From: Dipteris shenzhenensis
Lineage: Eukaryota; Polypodiophyta; Polypodiopsida; Gleicheniales
Assembly: GCA_047967505.1 (NCBI GenBank)
Contig: CM106538.1
DNA length: 64,000 nt
Reading direction: 5' to 3' (one strand)
A program made the translations under genes and the position numbers. Position 1 is the stretch's first letter, and each line of letters starts with the position of its first letter. Positions 33,871 through 46,700 of the stretch are shown piece by piece. Under the pieces are notes generated by a model. That model saw only the letters and a list, made by a program, of their open reading frames with translations, ran no database searches and was not told the DNA's origin.

Positions 33871-34164
33871 TGGACGGCGGGGATGCGAGGGTGGGAGAGT
33901 CAGGCGATGAGATCGACGGCGAAGGAGGGGCGAAGGGGGATCGGACGGCGGAGAGGGACGGAGGGCAATACAAGGTGGAGGCGCCGCCATTGAGAATAAA
34001 GGCGGTCAGCCCTTCTGGAGAAAACCCGTGAAGCCAAAAAAAGGAAATAAAAAATAAAGGCCATTTTTTTTTAATTTCAAAAAAAAAGGAGGGGGGAAAA
34101 TAAGCGAGAAATATCCTAAACCCCCATTTAGCCACACGTGAAATGTATATATATTTTGAAATGC

Positions 34165-34545
34165 AGAATGGGGGCTTTACATTTAGCGGCTGCGCTAGAT
34201 TTGGCGTTTCGCCGCCAGCTTTGGCGGGGCTGGATATAGAAGACGCGGAGCGCAAGGCAGCGAAATATAGTAAGCAGGCGCTCCTGGCGCCGCCTCCAGA
34301 TTTAGCGGCGGCGTTTGACCTCGGCTAGATGGAGAGAGAGGAGGGAAAAAAAAAAGGCAGCCCGTCGCTATCGCACGATCTAAATGTACTGCTAGCCACG
34401 TCAGCAACACAAAGCCCTTCTGATCATTTCTTCCATCATTTACAGGCACACGGGAAGCGCGATTCGCCGCTAGTTTAGCGGTGCTCTGAAGAATAAGGCG
34501 GGGACCGCCAAATGTAGCGGCGGCACAAGCCACTTTTGGTGGTAG
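34165..34545. promoter_or_regulatory. Cluster of GCCGCTAAA-like motifs upstream of the GATA gene
   Basis: TTTAGCGGC, TTTGGCG, CGCCGCC, TTTAGCGGCGGCG, CGCCGCTAGTTTAGCGG and CCGCCAAATGTAGCGGCGG recur in both orientations over about 380 bp. CATTTAGCGGC near the left edge and the reverse complement of CCGCCAAATGTAGCGGC near the right edge are similar. The stretch may therefore be a small inverted-repeat element (MITE-like) rather than a promoter. GCC-rich words also resemble ERF-type sites. No clear TATA box is seen. Confidence 0.45.
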
Positions 34546-34562
34546 GTCATCAATTCCCCCCA

Positions 34563-35130
34563 TTTTTCATTCACGCTGTGTTTGCTTCATCGTCTTCTTC
34601 CTCCTCAGCTGCTGCTGCTGCTGCTCCTCCTCCGCCATAGCCAGGAGCTTGAACTCATCCCCCTTTTCTTTCTCCGCCATAGCCAGATCTCTCTCCTCTC
34701 CTCTCCGCCATAGCCACCTCTCCTCCCTCTCTCCCTCCTCCTTCCCAAAATTCCTCCCTTCCTCCTCCTCCTTTCCCTCTTCCCTTAGATCCATGAGGAG
34801 ATTTCTCCCTCCCTCCCCCAGAAAACGTGTCCGTGAGAAAATATTACCTCTCATCCAGGGTATCTTTCTCCGGATGCCCCCCTCCCTCCTCCTCCTCCTC
34901 TGTGCCTCGCCTTTCCGCTGGCGTACCGCATTCCTCTCCTTCCATGGTGGCTTGCTCGGAATCTCTCTGTCGTAGTCCGCGCCGCTGAGGTATTCTGTTA
35001 TCCCTTTCTCTCTTGCTTTCGGGAGATTGAGAGCTTTTCAGGCAAAGCTCTTGGTGGAACGCTCAAAGTCGCTGCCAGCGCCGCTTCGTGAGACCATCTT
35101 GTGAAGATCTGCAAGCAAGAAACGGCAATC
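34563..35130 (+). promoter_or_regulatory. Pyrimidine-rich leader of the GATA gene
   Basis: The region before the start codon is CT-rich, with GCT repeats at 34608-34626, TCC runs and several CTCTC words, typical of plant 5' untranslated regions. The transcription start is not determined. Upstream ATGs occur. One opens a 60-codon frame from about 34793 to 34975 that is not in frame with the gene and would be an upstream ORF if transcription starts far enough left. Confidence 0.5.
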
Positions 35131-36882
35131 ATGTTGCAAGCTCCCTCCCATCTGTCCAGAGTGTGTGGACATAGTCACATTAAGAAGTTTTGGCTCATGC
35201 AGACGCAGAACGAAAGCCAGGCGTGTGAGAACAAGAGTGCTCTTCTAGCTTCGTCCTCTCGTCCTGTTCCTAGTTCTTCCGGAAAAGGTCCCGACAGTAA
35301 GCAAAGTCCTCAGAGGAGCTCAAGTAGCCCCAGTTCAAGGAGCTTACTCACCGGAGCCTCTCCCACTCCCCGGCCTGTTCGTCCTCTGCTTGCAGGTGGC
35401 TACAGTGGTGTTTCAGCGGCTGGTAGACATCATGCTAGCCTCGTTACTTGTGCAGAGTCTTTTAGTCCCCCTCTTCGTTCGGATCACAGCTACCGATCTC
35501 TACGGCCCTCTACTCCAGACCTCTCTCCCGGTAACACTAAAGAAAACGATCCGCTCGATGCCGGGGAGGTAGATTGCAATCCCTTCAAGGCTCCTCTTAG
35601 TGAAAGCGATCTATCCGCCTCATCTTCTCGCTGTGGCTCTCCTTCTGAAGATCTGGATTCTCCACGTTCGGAACTAGATCTTGCTGAGAGCGCTTTCCAC
35701 GAAGCTGAGTCTGCCAAAGCAACTAGTGTGGAGCCACCTAGAACTTCACATCCAGCGACTAGCTATACCAGTGGTCGTGATTTCTCTTTCACGTTGAAAG
35801 AGGATTCTCTTGTCTTAGGAGACGAAGATGTCCCTTGCAACATCCCTCAGGTGAGCATTATCTGGTGCGGTATGGATTTGCATTTAGTTTAATTGATTTG
35901 GGTCTGACCTTGAGGCTTATTTGATATGCAGAAAGAGAGTATTGACTTTTCGAAGGACTTGGGCAATAGTCCTCTGGAGAGTCACAGCTTAGAGGTCGAG
36001 AATAGCGACTCAGGCACGGACGCAGGGAACTTTGAATACTTTAGAAGCCCAGTTCGAGGTGCTAGAACTCTTTTACAGGAGAAAAGGGGGAGGCCTGTAG
36101 ATGGGAAGGCTCTTTGCAATGGCTGGATGTCTTCAATGGCTTCTGCGTTAAAAGGTAGATCTGCAAAAGGAGTTGAAAATCCTGATCTTTGCAGGGAGGA
36201 TTTTCCATCCAGCAACCGTGAAACGAGCTCAGAAGATGCAAACGCCATGCGCAACAGTGCTCTAAGAACCTGCTCCCTGTGTGGAACGACAAAAACGCCT
36301 CTCTGGAGAAGTGGTCCGCATGGCCCAAAAGTAAGTCACAAGGTCATGTTCCAAATACAGCTTTTGTGTTGGCTGCATTTATATTTATCGATATTAATGT
36401 GCTGTTTTCTGTCGTCACAGTCACTGTGCAATGCGTGTGGGATCCGATTCAAGAAATCCAAAAGATGCTCGGGTCAAAGTGAGGGCTCTGATCTCCTGGC
36501 TTCTCCTTTAGCAAGCCCGGATGCCACCAAGACTTCATCTAGACCTTTGAAACGCAAGCAAGAGACCCTCCTTGCTTGCGAAGGTCATTGGCCCCGAGAT
36601 TCAGGGTCAGAAATTGCAGCAGCTGAAGTTTGCTTTCAACATCAGAAAAGAAGTAGATGGCCTAAGTTTATGGTGAAGAGGGAGGTTGCTCAACGCACAG
36701 AGGGAACGTTTAATTCTCCCTCACCACGGTCGGCCTCTTCAAGAAAATTTGACTCGTCTGAGTTTGAACATTTGGCTGCTGTGGAGGAACACAGAACTGC
36801 TGTAAGTAGAGTGATCGCAAAGGATGAAGAGGAGGCAGCCGTGCTTTTGATGTACCTATCATGTGGTCTTGTCTATGCGTAG
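35131..36882 (+). CDS. B-class GATA transcription factor with LLM domain (3 exons)
   Basis: Predicted 526-residue nuclear DNA-binding protein. Exons are 35131-35850, 35932-36330 and 36421-36882, all joined in phase 0. The GATA zinc finger is CX2CX18CX2C: CSLCGTTKTPLW with Cys354 and Cys357, then SLCNACGIRFKKSKR with Cys376 and Cys379. The second intron splits it between GPK and SLC. The protein ends DEEEAAVLLMYLSCGLVYA, the LLM domain of the GNC/CGA1 (GNL)-type B-GATAs, which in angiosperms promote greening and chloroplast development and act in cytokinin, gibberellin and light responses (known for the family). The N-terminal 350 residues are Ser/Pro-rich and long for this group. Basic patches RPLKRKQE and QKRSRW may serve nuclear import. 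I chose the first in-frame ATG. All splice sites are GT-AG and no stop interrupts the frame. Orthology to a named gene is not claimed. Confidence 0.93.
35851..35931 (+). other. Intron 1 of the GATA gene
   Basis: 81 bp, donor CAG|GTGAGC, acceptor TTTGATATGCAG, phase 0. Reading through it meets a stop at once, so splicing is needed. Confidence 0.9.
36331..36420 (+). other. Intron 2 of the GATA gene
   Basis: 90 bp, donor AAA|GTAAGT, acceptor CTGTCGTCACAG, phase 0. Its removal restores the spacing of the zinc finger exactly. Confidence 0.95.
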
Positions 36883-37860
36883 ATACTGACAAACTGACTG
36901 CAGTTATTGTGGGAGCTGCACTGACAGTACAGTAGGATCATAATTTCCTTCAGCCACTAATTATTATTAGACATGTTGTGCAGAGTTGAAGTAAGTTATC
37001 TTCCTCTTCGTCACACAATTTTCTCTTGATGTAAATCTCGTCTTATGTAATGAGCCGTGTTGGTTTTCCTGATTTAGGAGCAGCTTGCGGTTATGTCAAA
37101 AAGGTTCCTTTTAGTGTATTGAGAACTTTTTCTCTGCACATTCTCAATGTGTTGGATTGTACCAAGTGATGTTCTTTCTACAAGAGATGAAAGAATAGCT
37201 CCTTTTTAAGGATTCTCATCCCATGGTCCCATATTTTAAAAAAAGTTCTTGAAGGGATCATTAACTTACTCTTTTCAGTAGAGAGTAGAAATAACAAGAT
37301 CTGGTTTGTTTGTTTTCCTTGTTTAGCATTTGGGTCTCGGGTGCTCAACGTTTTCTATTACTGTAGGGTTCCTAGGTTTTCTTTTGGTTAATTGTGATCG
37401 GGAATGTTAATGTACATCTAATGTACTGTAGATAATCAAGCCCCTTCTGCTGGCTGCCACAGTATGGTATGTACAGTTTATTCTTGTGAAGGTAATGTGT
37501 TTTGCAAGGGCAACGCGAAAACCTGGGTCCTGAAGTGAATGGTAGAAGCAGTGTATAGAAGCAAGTGCTGAAGCCCAGCTAATTGTTGTAATGGGTTGTA
37601 GACAGTGACCTTCCTGCAATATGCATGTACAGCTGTTTTGCATAAGCACTTGATAATTCCTTTATAGGAAAAGACTGGCAAATATTGATTTAGTAAGCTG
37701 TTTCTTGGTTCTTGCCAGCACTCATCGATCCTCTGCTGTAGAAATCCAAACGAGGTAGGATCCTATCTTCACCATCAACTGTAAACCCAAATGAGGTAGG
37801 ATCCTATCTTCACCATCACCTGTAAACCCAATAAAGAAAATTCGGTTTAGTTGCTGAATA
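36883..37860 (+). other. 3' region of the GATA gene
   Basis: No coding sequence. An AATAAAG polyadenylation-like word is at 37830-37836, and AT-rich stretches with TGTA words occur before it. The true 3' end cannot be fixed from sequence. Confidence 0.45.
37746..37827. repeat. Two-copy tandem duplication, period 41 bp
   Basis: CCAAA(C/T)GAGGTAGGATCC followed by TATCTTCACCATCA occurs twice in succession, just before the AATAAAG word. Confidence 0.95.
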
Positions 37861-40100
37861 TCTAGTGTTTATCTTATCCTAACTTCTAATTGAGTCACTT
37901 GTGGACGGGGTGGTGCTCTTGAATTTCTAGGCAAATTTCGAGGTATGGGTTGTATCTTGAGGCTACAATTGCAGTGTCTTGTGTTAATACAATGAGTGAG
38001 GCAGGTTTCTGGACTGACTGACAGATGTAATTTTGCAGAATTAGTATTTTCCAAGTCATAATTTCATTGGTTTAGGTGTGGACAAGGACACATGCCATCA
38101 TCCAATGCCTCCTAATCCCCAAAATCATTTCGGTTCCCAAGGTCTTGAGGTTGTGGTCCAGGAATGGTGGAGAAGTGACCATTCATGTCCTAAACCTATC
38201 CTAGTATACTTGGTCTAAGATCAGAGTTATGATGATCAATAGATTAATATCCTAAACACATGCTAGTCCCTTATGTGCAAGGTCCCCAAGGTTTGCTTTC
38301 CTTAGCAGGAAAGTATTTCTATGGTTAACATATCTATTTTAGACAGACTGTTGTAATGGGTCAGCCCTTTGCTAAGTCTTTGATTGACTCTCTTATTGAA
38401 TGTTGAATATAAGTTTTGATTGTTTGTGGGATTTGTGGTGTTGCACATGCGAGCATGTGATGTCACAGTGGCTATGTGCACGGTTTTGTCTTTAGGAGCT
38501 CTGGCTGACATTCAAACTGGAATACTGAATTTTGATTTTGCTTCTGGGGCATGTGGATTTTACACGAGGTCATGTGACCACAGTGCTTACACCCACAGCT
38601 AGTGTTCTGATGTTTTTTGGGCTAATTGAAATGCGAATGGGTCTCCCATCATTGAACACTGATTATATTATAGACCCACGGGGTTTGGGGAAGCGGGTAC
38701 AGTAGAAGCTAGTTCTCACTGTATGAAGTGAAATGTGATGAATTTCTTTACTGTGGGTCATTGAATAAAGACCATGATTGTCACCCTTCACAGTTATATT
38801 TTTTTAATTTTTTTAAAAAACAGTTACATATTAATATATATAGTCTCCGTGGCCTTATAGTTAAATCATATTACACACTTTAATTTTCAAACTACCTGTC
38901 TATACCCCTTGATGGCCTGAGGAAAAGAAATACTGTTCTCTAATACTGTAACCAAGTGCAGATGGCCCTCTTGACTTCAGATTTTACTTCTGTATTTATA
39001 GACAAGTTTTGATATGAACAGAAGAGAATTCACACAAAGTCATGCTTTTTTGACGTGAGCTTATAATTCTGCAAAACATGTTCTGAATGGGCTCTCCACT
39101 GAATTTACTAAGTCCCAAGCAGTTACTTTTACTCGTATTGTAAAATTGCAAGCAGGAGGCTATGGGTTTCCTCTGCAATGTTCTTAATTCACATGATAGA
39201 AAACTTGCCAACCAGGCCCCTTCTAGGCAGCCAAGATATTCTTAATGATCAATGGACTTGCATTGCAACCTAGAGTTCTCACACACTAAATTCTGAGCAT
39301 CTTCAATTTTGGATGAGAACTGTTGTACTTTATCCTCCACACGTAGGGGGCTCTGAAGATACCTGAATGCTAAACAACCAGGGTTCCATTAATTGGTCCA
39401 TCCTCGTGTATCCTAGACTCAAATGCATACTGCAAAGCTCTTCCGAAGATTGCGTTGAAATAATGCTCTATCAATGCAGCTGAAATGATTGCAGTATCAT
39501 CAGCAAACATTACTGGAAAGTTCCATACCAATATAAGGTCTAGTAAAGCCACAGTTCCTTACTATTTGGCAGTTTCACTTCCTCTGTCAACCCTTATGCT
39601 CCATAAAGTCTACCAGAAGCACGGTTGTGATGAAAGAATTGTAGCGCCAAGGGGGATTCGAGGCTCCTCCAGTCAAGCAAACAATGGCTCTATTGGTGGC
39701 CATTATGACGCAGGTTATCCTCAGAAAATGTTCTCCAAACCCAAGTTTGTCAAGAACCTTTAGCAAATAGTCCCACCTAGGGGGGTATAAGATTTATCCA
39801 GTAGAGGCCAAAAAAGAAGCGATGCTGTTTACTTATCCTAGTATAATCTGCAGAACTGAACATTTGAAATGTTTATGAAGTGTCACTGCACTTGTATCAC
39901 TGACAAATCTCTCTTATTCCCAATGCTATAGCTTTGGCCTTTGACTGTGTAGTAACGGCTGCAACTGGTACTGGTAAAAAACGTGACTAGGCCGGTTTAA
40001 ATCACTCCAGGGGGCCCAATGGTGGCAGACCAGGAATAGTTCTGCTGTGTGGACCAAGCCTTCTTGTGGGTTCCAACATAGTCATGGGCCTCTCAGGCCT
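37861..40100. other. Unassigned
   Basis: No gene supported. A minus-strand frame at 39370-39552 contains FADDT but lacks neighbouring reverse-transcriptase blocks. Confidence 0.4.
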
Positions 40101-40441
40101 GGTTCAGACTAGGCCGGTGGAAGGCCTCAAGGTTTTGAAAAAGGACGACTGCTTGTGTGGTGGTTCACACCACCCGGCAGAAAAGACATAAAATACAGTT
40201 GAGCATTTAATTTCAACGATAGTTGATTGGCTTGGTGGATGAGGAGATGGGTGTAGACCCTGCTACCCAAGTTCAATACCCAATAAAATTCATTCGTGGT
40301 TCAACGTTTTCAGAAATCCTGTGCTTGGGTGGCCTCCTTACATTGGACAACTTTTTTCCCTTTGAGCATCCGGGCCTGCAACGTGGGACAATGCCCCTTC
40401 AACATTCCTTTTGGATGTCTTCCGCCGGCCTAGTCTGAACC
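40101..40441. repeat. Long-range inverted repeat, 23-bp arms
   Basis: The left arm at 40101-40123 (GGTTCAGACTAGGCCGG and six more bases) and the right arm at 40419-40441 are reverse complements with one mismatch, about 295 bp apart. A small perfect hairpin (GTGGTG, GTTCA, CACCAC) lies inside at 40157-40173. The layout could be a MITE or a decayed DNA transposon. I did not find a convincing target-site duplication. Confidence 0.7.
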
Positions 40442-43400
40442 CTGCCTCCGTCAACCACCTGTACTCTAGGCCTCTTGGGAAACAGCTTGATCTACTTATA
40501 TTAAAATCCAGGAAACAGCTTGATCAACTTGCATTAATATCCTCTAAAAACCTGTCCGTCTTAACGCTTTTATAACCTGGCTTAACCAGCATCTTACCTG
40601 CGATGGAGCTGGCTGACTCCGGATTTCTCCTCTTGTACTGCGGTTCTAATGGGAGGCAAACCGACCTACTGCCTAGCTGCTGGATCTGCTACCTTCAATG
40701 TAGCATTCCTCCAAGACGCTCAATCTTCACACGTACAAATTCATTTGCTAGATGAATTCAATTGGGAGATCCTTGGCTTGCCCACTTTGTAGCGGCAATG
40801 AAAACCCCCACTTGATAAGCAATTGTCTAGCAATTCTTGCCACCGTCCTACATCCCACTGACATTCGAGCTTGTCTAATGAGTTAAGCTCCCCTCCTGCA
40901 CAGGTCCATCATTCAAATGGTCAATTGATGAGTTAAGCTACCCTCATGCACACCATCATTCAAGTGGTTGATTGATGCCTCGAATCAATCGATTGACAAT
41001 CACAGAGATCAACTCTTGATTTCCAACTAGTTAACTAACCTTATCATAATCCAGGTGTGACAAAGCAATCTGCGATACACTGGAGCCCCCATCACCAACC
41101 TGAGCCATTGAGTGCATAGAACCACGCCAGCTTATCAGATTTACAATGAGACCTTTCTTGTTGTCAAGTTTGAAATCCTCGCCATGATCGACCTTTTATA
41201 TTTCCTTGACCAATCTCCATAGTTAGTTTAGTCCTTACAATCATTAGGAGCATTCGCATGGAGAGCCTTTCCTGGCTCGTCTTTGTTCAACTCCCGCTTT
41301 CGCGAGCTCCTCATCCTCAAAATCTCGCGTTTGCTCCTTAACACCAGTCCGCTGTACTTCCCTTCAATAGACTGACGATGGAAACCCATCGCTTCTGCTC
41401 CAATGATTTACATGGCAGATGATTTCGAGCGAGTTCCCTCCTGGTCGGATTTGGGAATCCCCATCGCACCATCTGGTGACTCCGACTGCTCATTCTTAAG
41501 ATTTGTATAGGCATAACATGCACTTCAATTTCAACTCCCTGGCTACCTTATCAAGCTTACCCTTGTCAGGGCAGTTCCTGACGTAGTGTCCTCTTTTCCT
41601 TGGGAAGTTCGAAACCGGATAGCTTGAACATACATTTAGAAGGCGGATTATCAGCAAGACGCGGTTTCTCTAGAGTTTTGTCGCAGAAGATACATGCTCA
41701 AATTGTTCCCTCCGAGAATGAGAAGTATTTTCCATAGCGTACTAGAAGGCAAACTATACTGGGAGCTTCTAAAACAAGATCACGACTCTGCACTCCAAAG
41801 TGTTGTACCGTATGAGAGACCCTTCCTCTTAGCTGCGTTCGTTCTGCTCAGAGTATCTGCAAGTAGCACGTCAAGTGTCATCATCTCAAGCACAGGAATC
41901 CTGCCTGAGGCGATCGCTTAACTTTACCGACCTCTCTGCATCTTTACTTGGCCAGCACTAGAGGGTTTCTCCACATTCTAAAATCCCATGCACAGCGTTA
42001 GATCTCAAGTCTTAAAACAACCTCCCTCGTCCAAAATTACCGAACGTCCAGTCAAAAAACTACCTCCCTCGTCTGGCAAAGTAAATACATAAAAAAACAT
42101 TGTAATTTCAAGTGTGTTGCTGTTTGTTCATCATCACCATCAGGTTTGCTTCTACTTCCTTACTTTCCTTCAACTCATTTATTAGATCATCAATCGTTGT
42201 TTGTGCTTGGATTCAAAGTAGCCAATCGTCAACAGATTTTTAGTGCTTCACTGTTGCAACTTCTCTAATTCCCACTATTTCTTTAACTCTCTGTGAACGA
42301 TTCTTCTCTGAATGCACAACCAACAGACTTCAGCTAACAATTTTTGTTGCCTCTAGCCCAAATTTGAAGCCCTTCCATCTCATTCGCAGTGCCCTTTTTG
42401 AACTCCTCAAGCTTCAATGCGAATCCACTTGTTTTCTGGGTTTCATGTCCAGAATTTGTTGCATGTGTGTTCTCATTGTAGGATGCATGATAACATAGAT
42501 AACTTCGTCAGGATCTGCACCTTCCCAGCTACTTGAAGATAATAATTTTGCAGCCTTCCGTGAAGAGACTTGTGATCCCCCATTGCCGCATTCAGAACAT
42601 GGAAAAGTTCCTATGTTAGATAATTTGCTCCTCCAAAACGCTTATCGTAAATTTGACATTCGTTATCTACGTAAATCCTTGCACGCCTCAATTACGATCG
42701 AATAGCTCTTCAAACTTCGATCTAGTTAGAAAATTACAATCATGGTCCAGCTGACGATTGCAAATCAGGCATCACCTTCTACATCGGCGAAGGAAGTGCC
42801 AGGAGGTAGGACGAGAAGCTAGCAGAGTCTTCAGCACCTTCCCCTCATGATTGATCAGCTGCGGTGGCGGAGAAGAAGGCCTTCTGCAAAGGCAAGGCAA
42901 AGTGGCTAGATTGTGAATTAGGCTGGCCATTCGAAGAGTACCCGGATGCGAGAGGATGAGTTTGCATTGCGCAAGAGATCGTAGATATTATCTATGTCAA
43001 TCTTGACCATATCAGCATCCGCTTGCTTGACTGCTTTGTTACAGCTTGCGTTAGATGATGTTATGTTGATGAGGGGCCAGTCAGGATCAAAGTCACAACT
43101 TCTGAATACGTTTGATCAGAGATGGGGAAGGTGAGCCATCCCTCGGAAACGCAGAGAAGAGAAAGCATGTGAGGCAAGCAAGGTCTTTGGAGGGGACGAT
43201 GACAAAAAGTAGCCGTTATATGAGAGCGAGCTCAGGAAAAGCTCACCCACACCAATGTGCATGAAAAGTGTGTGGAAATAAATGCATGCAGCAAAGGGAG
43301 GAAGATTTCGAATGACCTGCAGTGAATGAAAGGGTGAAGAGGAAGACGAGCATGCCATAGCCACCATGGTGGAGAAGTGTACTTAGTGAAGGAAGTTCTC

Positions 43401-43780
43401 CCTTACCTTCTAGTTTGGAAAGAGTGAGGATCGTCTTCGGAAACTCTCCCTAGCTAACATCTTTTACTCAAGATTTTGAACACTTGCATTTTCTTGGTTC
43501 CCACATTGAAAAGTTTGCCTTTGTCTTGGTCCTCTTTCTTCACCTCTTCTCTAAGCCTTTGGCTTTATATCTTTTGTGCCTCCCTCGTTTAGGTTGAGTT
43601 GTGGCGGCATGGGAATGGTCTAGCTTTATAATGTCATCAATGCCTTTATGTAAACCTGGGCATGCTAAGTGACCTCACCATCATTAAATGATTGTTTCTT
43701 CATGATGTCTCAAAAGTAGTGAATGCCCGCATTTGGATGGAATTTTTTTCATGTGATCAAGTAGTTGACGTTTTAATTAT
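40442..43780 (-). other. Unassigned, with possible zinc-knuckle and coiled-coil relics
   Basis: On the minus strand, 41565-41625 reads KRGHYVRNCPDKGKL, the second half of a CCHC knuckle as in gag or RNA-binding proteins. The first half has lost its second Cys. Further right, around 42120-42220, is a charged helical text (LINELKESKEVEANLM). They could belong to one broken gene or element, but I cannot link or name them. Confidence 0.3.
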
Positions 43781-46700
43781 ATATTCTTGGCAGTTAGTGT
43801 GGATCCCATAGCAAATAAACAAACCGAACCGGGCGCCCAAAGTGACGCAGTTGACTCTGCACGTAAGTATGATATTGCAACACCCTATGTTTTTGTACAA
43901 CACATCACAAAATTGATGTGCTTTTATGTACTACGTCTCCAACACTGGAGGCGATCTTTTACTAAACGGGGAAAAGGCACATTTCCCTACGATAATCAAT
44001 TTACGAAGAGAGTTGTGCCGACTCTTCGCCATACATTATATATGGGCTTTTTTTCTTATGCACGAACTCCCATCAACACCCCATGCTTATACGTGTTTAT
44101 ATATATTTTTAGAGTCACATAGCAAGCTATCTGAACATTTTATCTTTGGTAGGGTCAACAAGTTCGACAGGAGCTCATTGTTGGATTGAATATATTTTTG
44201 GAGAGGTATGCAACACACAATCTTTTACCTATGTTGCAATTCGAATAGAATGTTCTTATGAAGCAAACGTAGCTTTGCAACTTGAATAAAGGGGTAATCT
44301 TTTTTTGAGCTCTCAAAAACTTTAGCATTGTTGACGATGTGGAATTTCAAGCCCATTTATCTCTCATGACACAACTAACGAGTTCAATTCCCTATGTGTC
44401 TTATTAATTTATTTCAAGTGCTTTCGCGTGATTTTGTCTAGAGTATCGTACTTAAAATATATGTATCTACTGGGATACATCAAAGAAATAATCCAAACGA
44501 TGTGCACTTCAAAAACATTGAAACGATCAGTTTCATAATGCACTGAGTAGCGTACACATACACGATTCAGTTCATTCTATCTTATTTGCCCATCCTGGCG
44601 AAGCATACTAGTTACCGCCTCTTAAAGTCTTATATATCTGTGCAATATTCAGAGTATTAAGCAAGAATTGTTTCTTAGGCACCTCATCCACATGAAAGTT
44701 TCTAAGAATTATTTCTTAGATCTTCCTAATAGACTCGGCTCCTTGCATCTTATGCCTTACATTTGGGTGGGCGAAGAGGCTGCACTCTAGATATGAGCGA
44801 AAGGCCCTAGGGAGGACCTTCCCAATAAAAAAAACTTGGTGAGGTATGGGGTTTGCAAACCTTTTCTTTCGGGGAATTTTCAACTGTGGGCCTTTCAATT
44901 GTCCCATGAGTGGTGTCAAATTATCAATCTTGACCCGTAATTTTTTGGTATGGCAGCTCATAAAATTGATGGTGACTTGTAGTAGTTTCATCGATGGTAT
45001 CTTTGATCCAACTATTTGATGGCCACTTTGGAAGTGGCAACTACTCTTGGGCTCTCCACTTTTTGCTAGAGTTGTTTTAACATTCATCATGAAGAAGCAT
45101 CTTAAGTAGTGGCCAATTGTTTGATTTTCTTGACCTACATTAGATTTTAGCCTCTAGGTAGAGTTGAAATATGAATGGAATAAAAACGGGGTCTGCCACT
45201 CCTTGATGAAACTCTTACATCGTATTTCCTCCCTCACCCATGGACCAGATCAGAGGTTTGGGTCCCATGGAAAGCATATTATACCATAATGAGCTGACGG
45301 ATATAGATCTTGCTGGTTTGATTGTACCCCAACGTCAGTCCAGATAAATGGTATGGAGAAAGTAAGTAGAGGATTCATTGAATGGATCCTTCAATCACAC
45401 GTCGAGTAGAGGATGCATTGAATTGAGCTACTTTTCTCAACTTTTGTTTTGATCTCATCAATTGCTCCCAGTAATTTGTGGTATAGGCCTTGCAAGCTAT
45501 TTATGTGTTTCTCCATTTGACCTTTTCTTGTTATGCTCTAAGCGGCTTCTTGAGGTTAAGTTTTGTGTGCTATTAATTAAGAACTCCATTCGTATGCAAG
45601 AAATCACATGTAGCTATTCTATGAGAGAAGATATTCATTGTTGTTTTTTAAAAGACAATTAAGAAAATATTTATACCTTGATTGTTTGTGGTGGGCCCTC
45701 AATAGTTGATAGGCACTTGGCATGCATTTAACGTAAGCTCTATGATTTGTTTGTTGGCACTACATGTATGTTTTACTAACAAGGTTTTGATTTACGTGGT
45801 ATTTGTAGGCACGTCAAGCATCTCATCATCATTAATGTGGTCTACTTCACCAAAGAGAAAATGTAAGCTTCATTAATGTGGTCTACTTCACCAAAGAAAA
45901 AAGTACACACCACCAAGCTTGACTTTGTCAGATAAAGTGGATTTGGTGGGTGCTTGCAACGAAAACACGAAATCCTTTTGTTTGGTTTATGGAGACATAT
46001 GACCATTTAGGGAGACATGGCAGATCTTCGCGTCTATGTCTCCTTAAAAAAGGGTACACAATATGGGGTAGGGATTGTGTGGAACGTTTTGGAGATCCAA
46101 GGTATAGAGATGCTAGACATCATCAGAGAACTCAAAAATGCAAAGGGAGATCTCATTGGCAACTACTCATGTTTGCACAAGGTAGGAGGGAGTAAACAAG
46201 AGAAGATGAGATACAAAAATGTAGGAGGCAAAAGGGTGATGTAAGAAATAGTAAAGACAATAGAAACAAAGATGGTGCAAGTTGAGGTGACTAAGATAGT
46301 GGCCTTGGATGATGAAATAGAAGCTTTTTTTGTAGAAATTAATGATGGAAGAGATGCTGGGTTGGATGAAGGCATGTTTCTACTACTTACTATCTATTTA
46401 GCGTGTAACCATATTTTACATTGATGTTCTAAAGCACTTTGAAGCACCAAAATACATGTTTATAGAGGTCTTATAAAAGAACATCATAGGTCTCCTTGTG
46501 ATTATGTGGAACATCTATAGGTAACTCTAATGATGCCATATACAATGAACTGTGACCCAAAGACAAAATTCTTACTGGAGTTCGTAAATTGGACTCAAAT
46601 ATACAATGCAAACTACTAGAACCTTTTAGGATAACACTCCATAGAAATGACAAAATTATTGAATATTATGCCTTGTTCCCTATTCTATTTGTAATGTGAA

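Noticed and set aside
33692-34031. Overlapping Gly-rich and Pro-rich frames on both strands
   Set aside because: Caused by G-rich and CGG-rich composition, which removes stop codons; no start context, domain or codon pattern.
39370-39552. Minus-strand frame with FADDTAIIS, like a reverse transcriptase active-site block
   Set aside because: No other RT block is found on either side in any frame; a single short motif is not enough.
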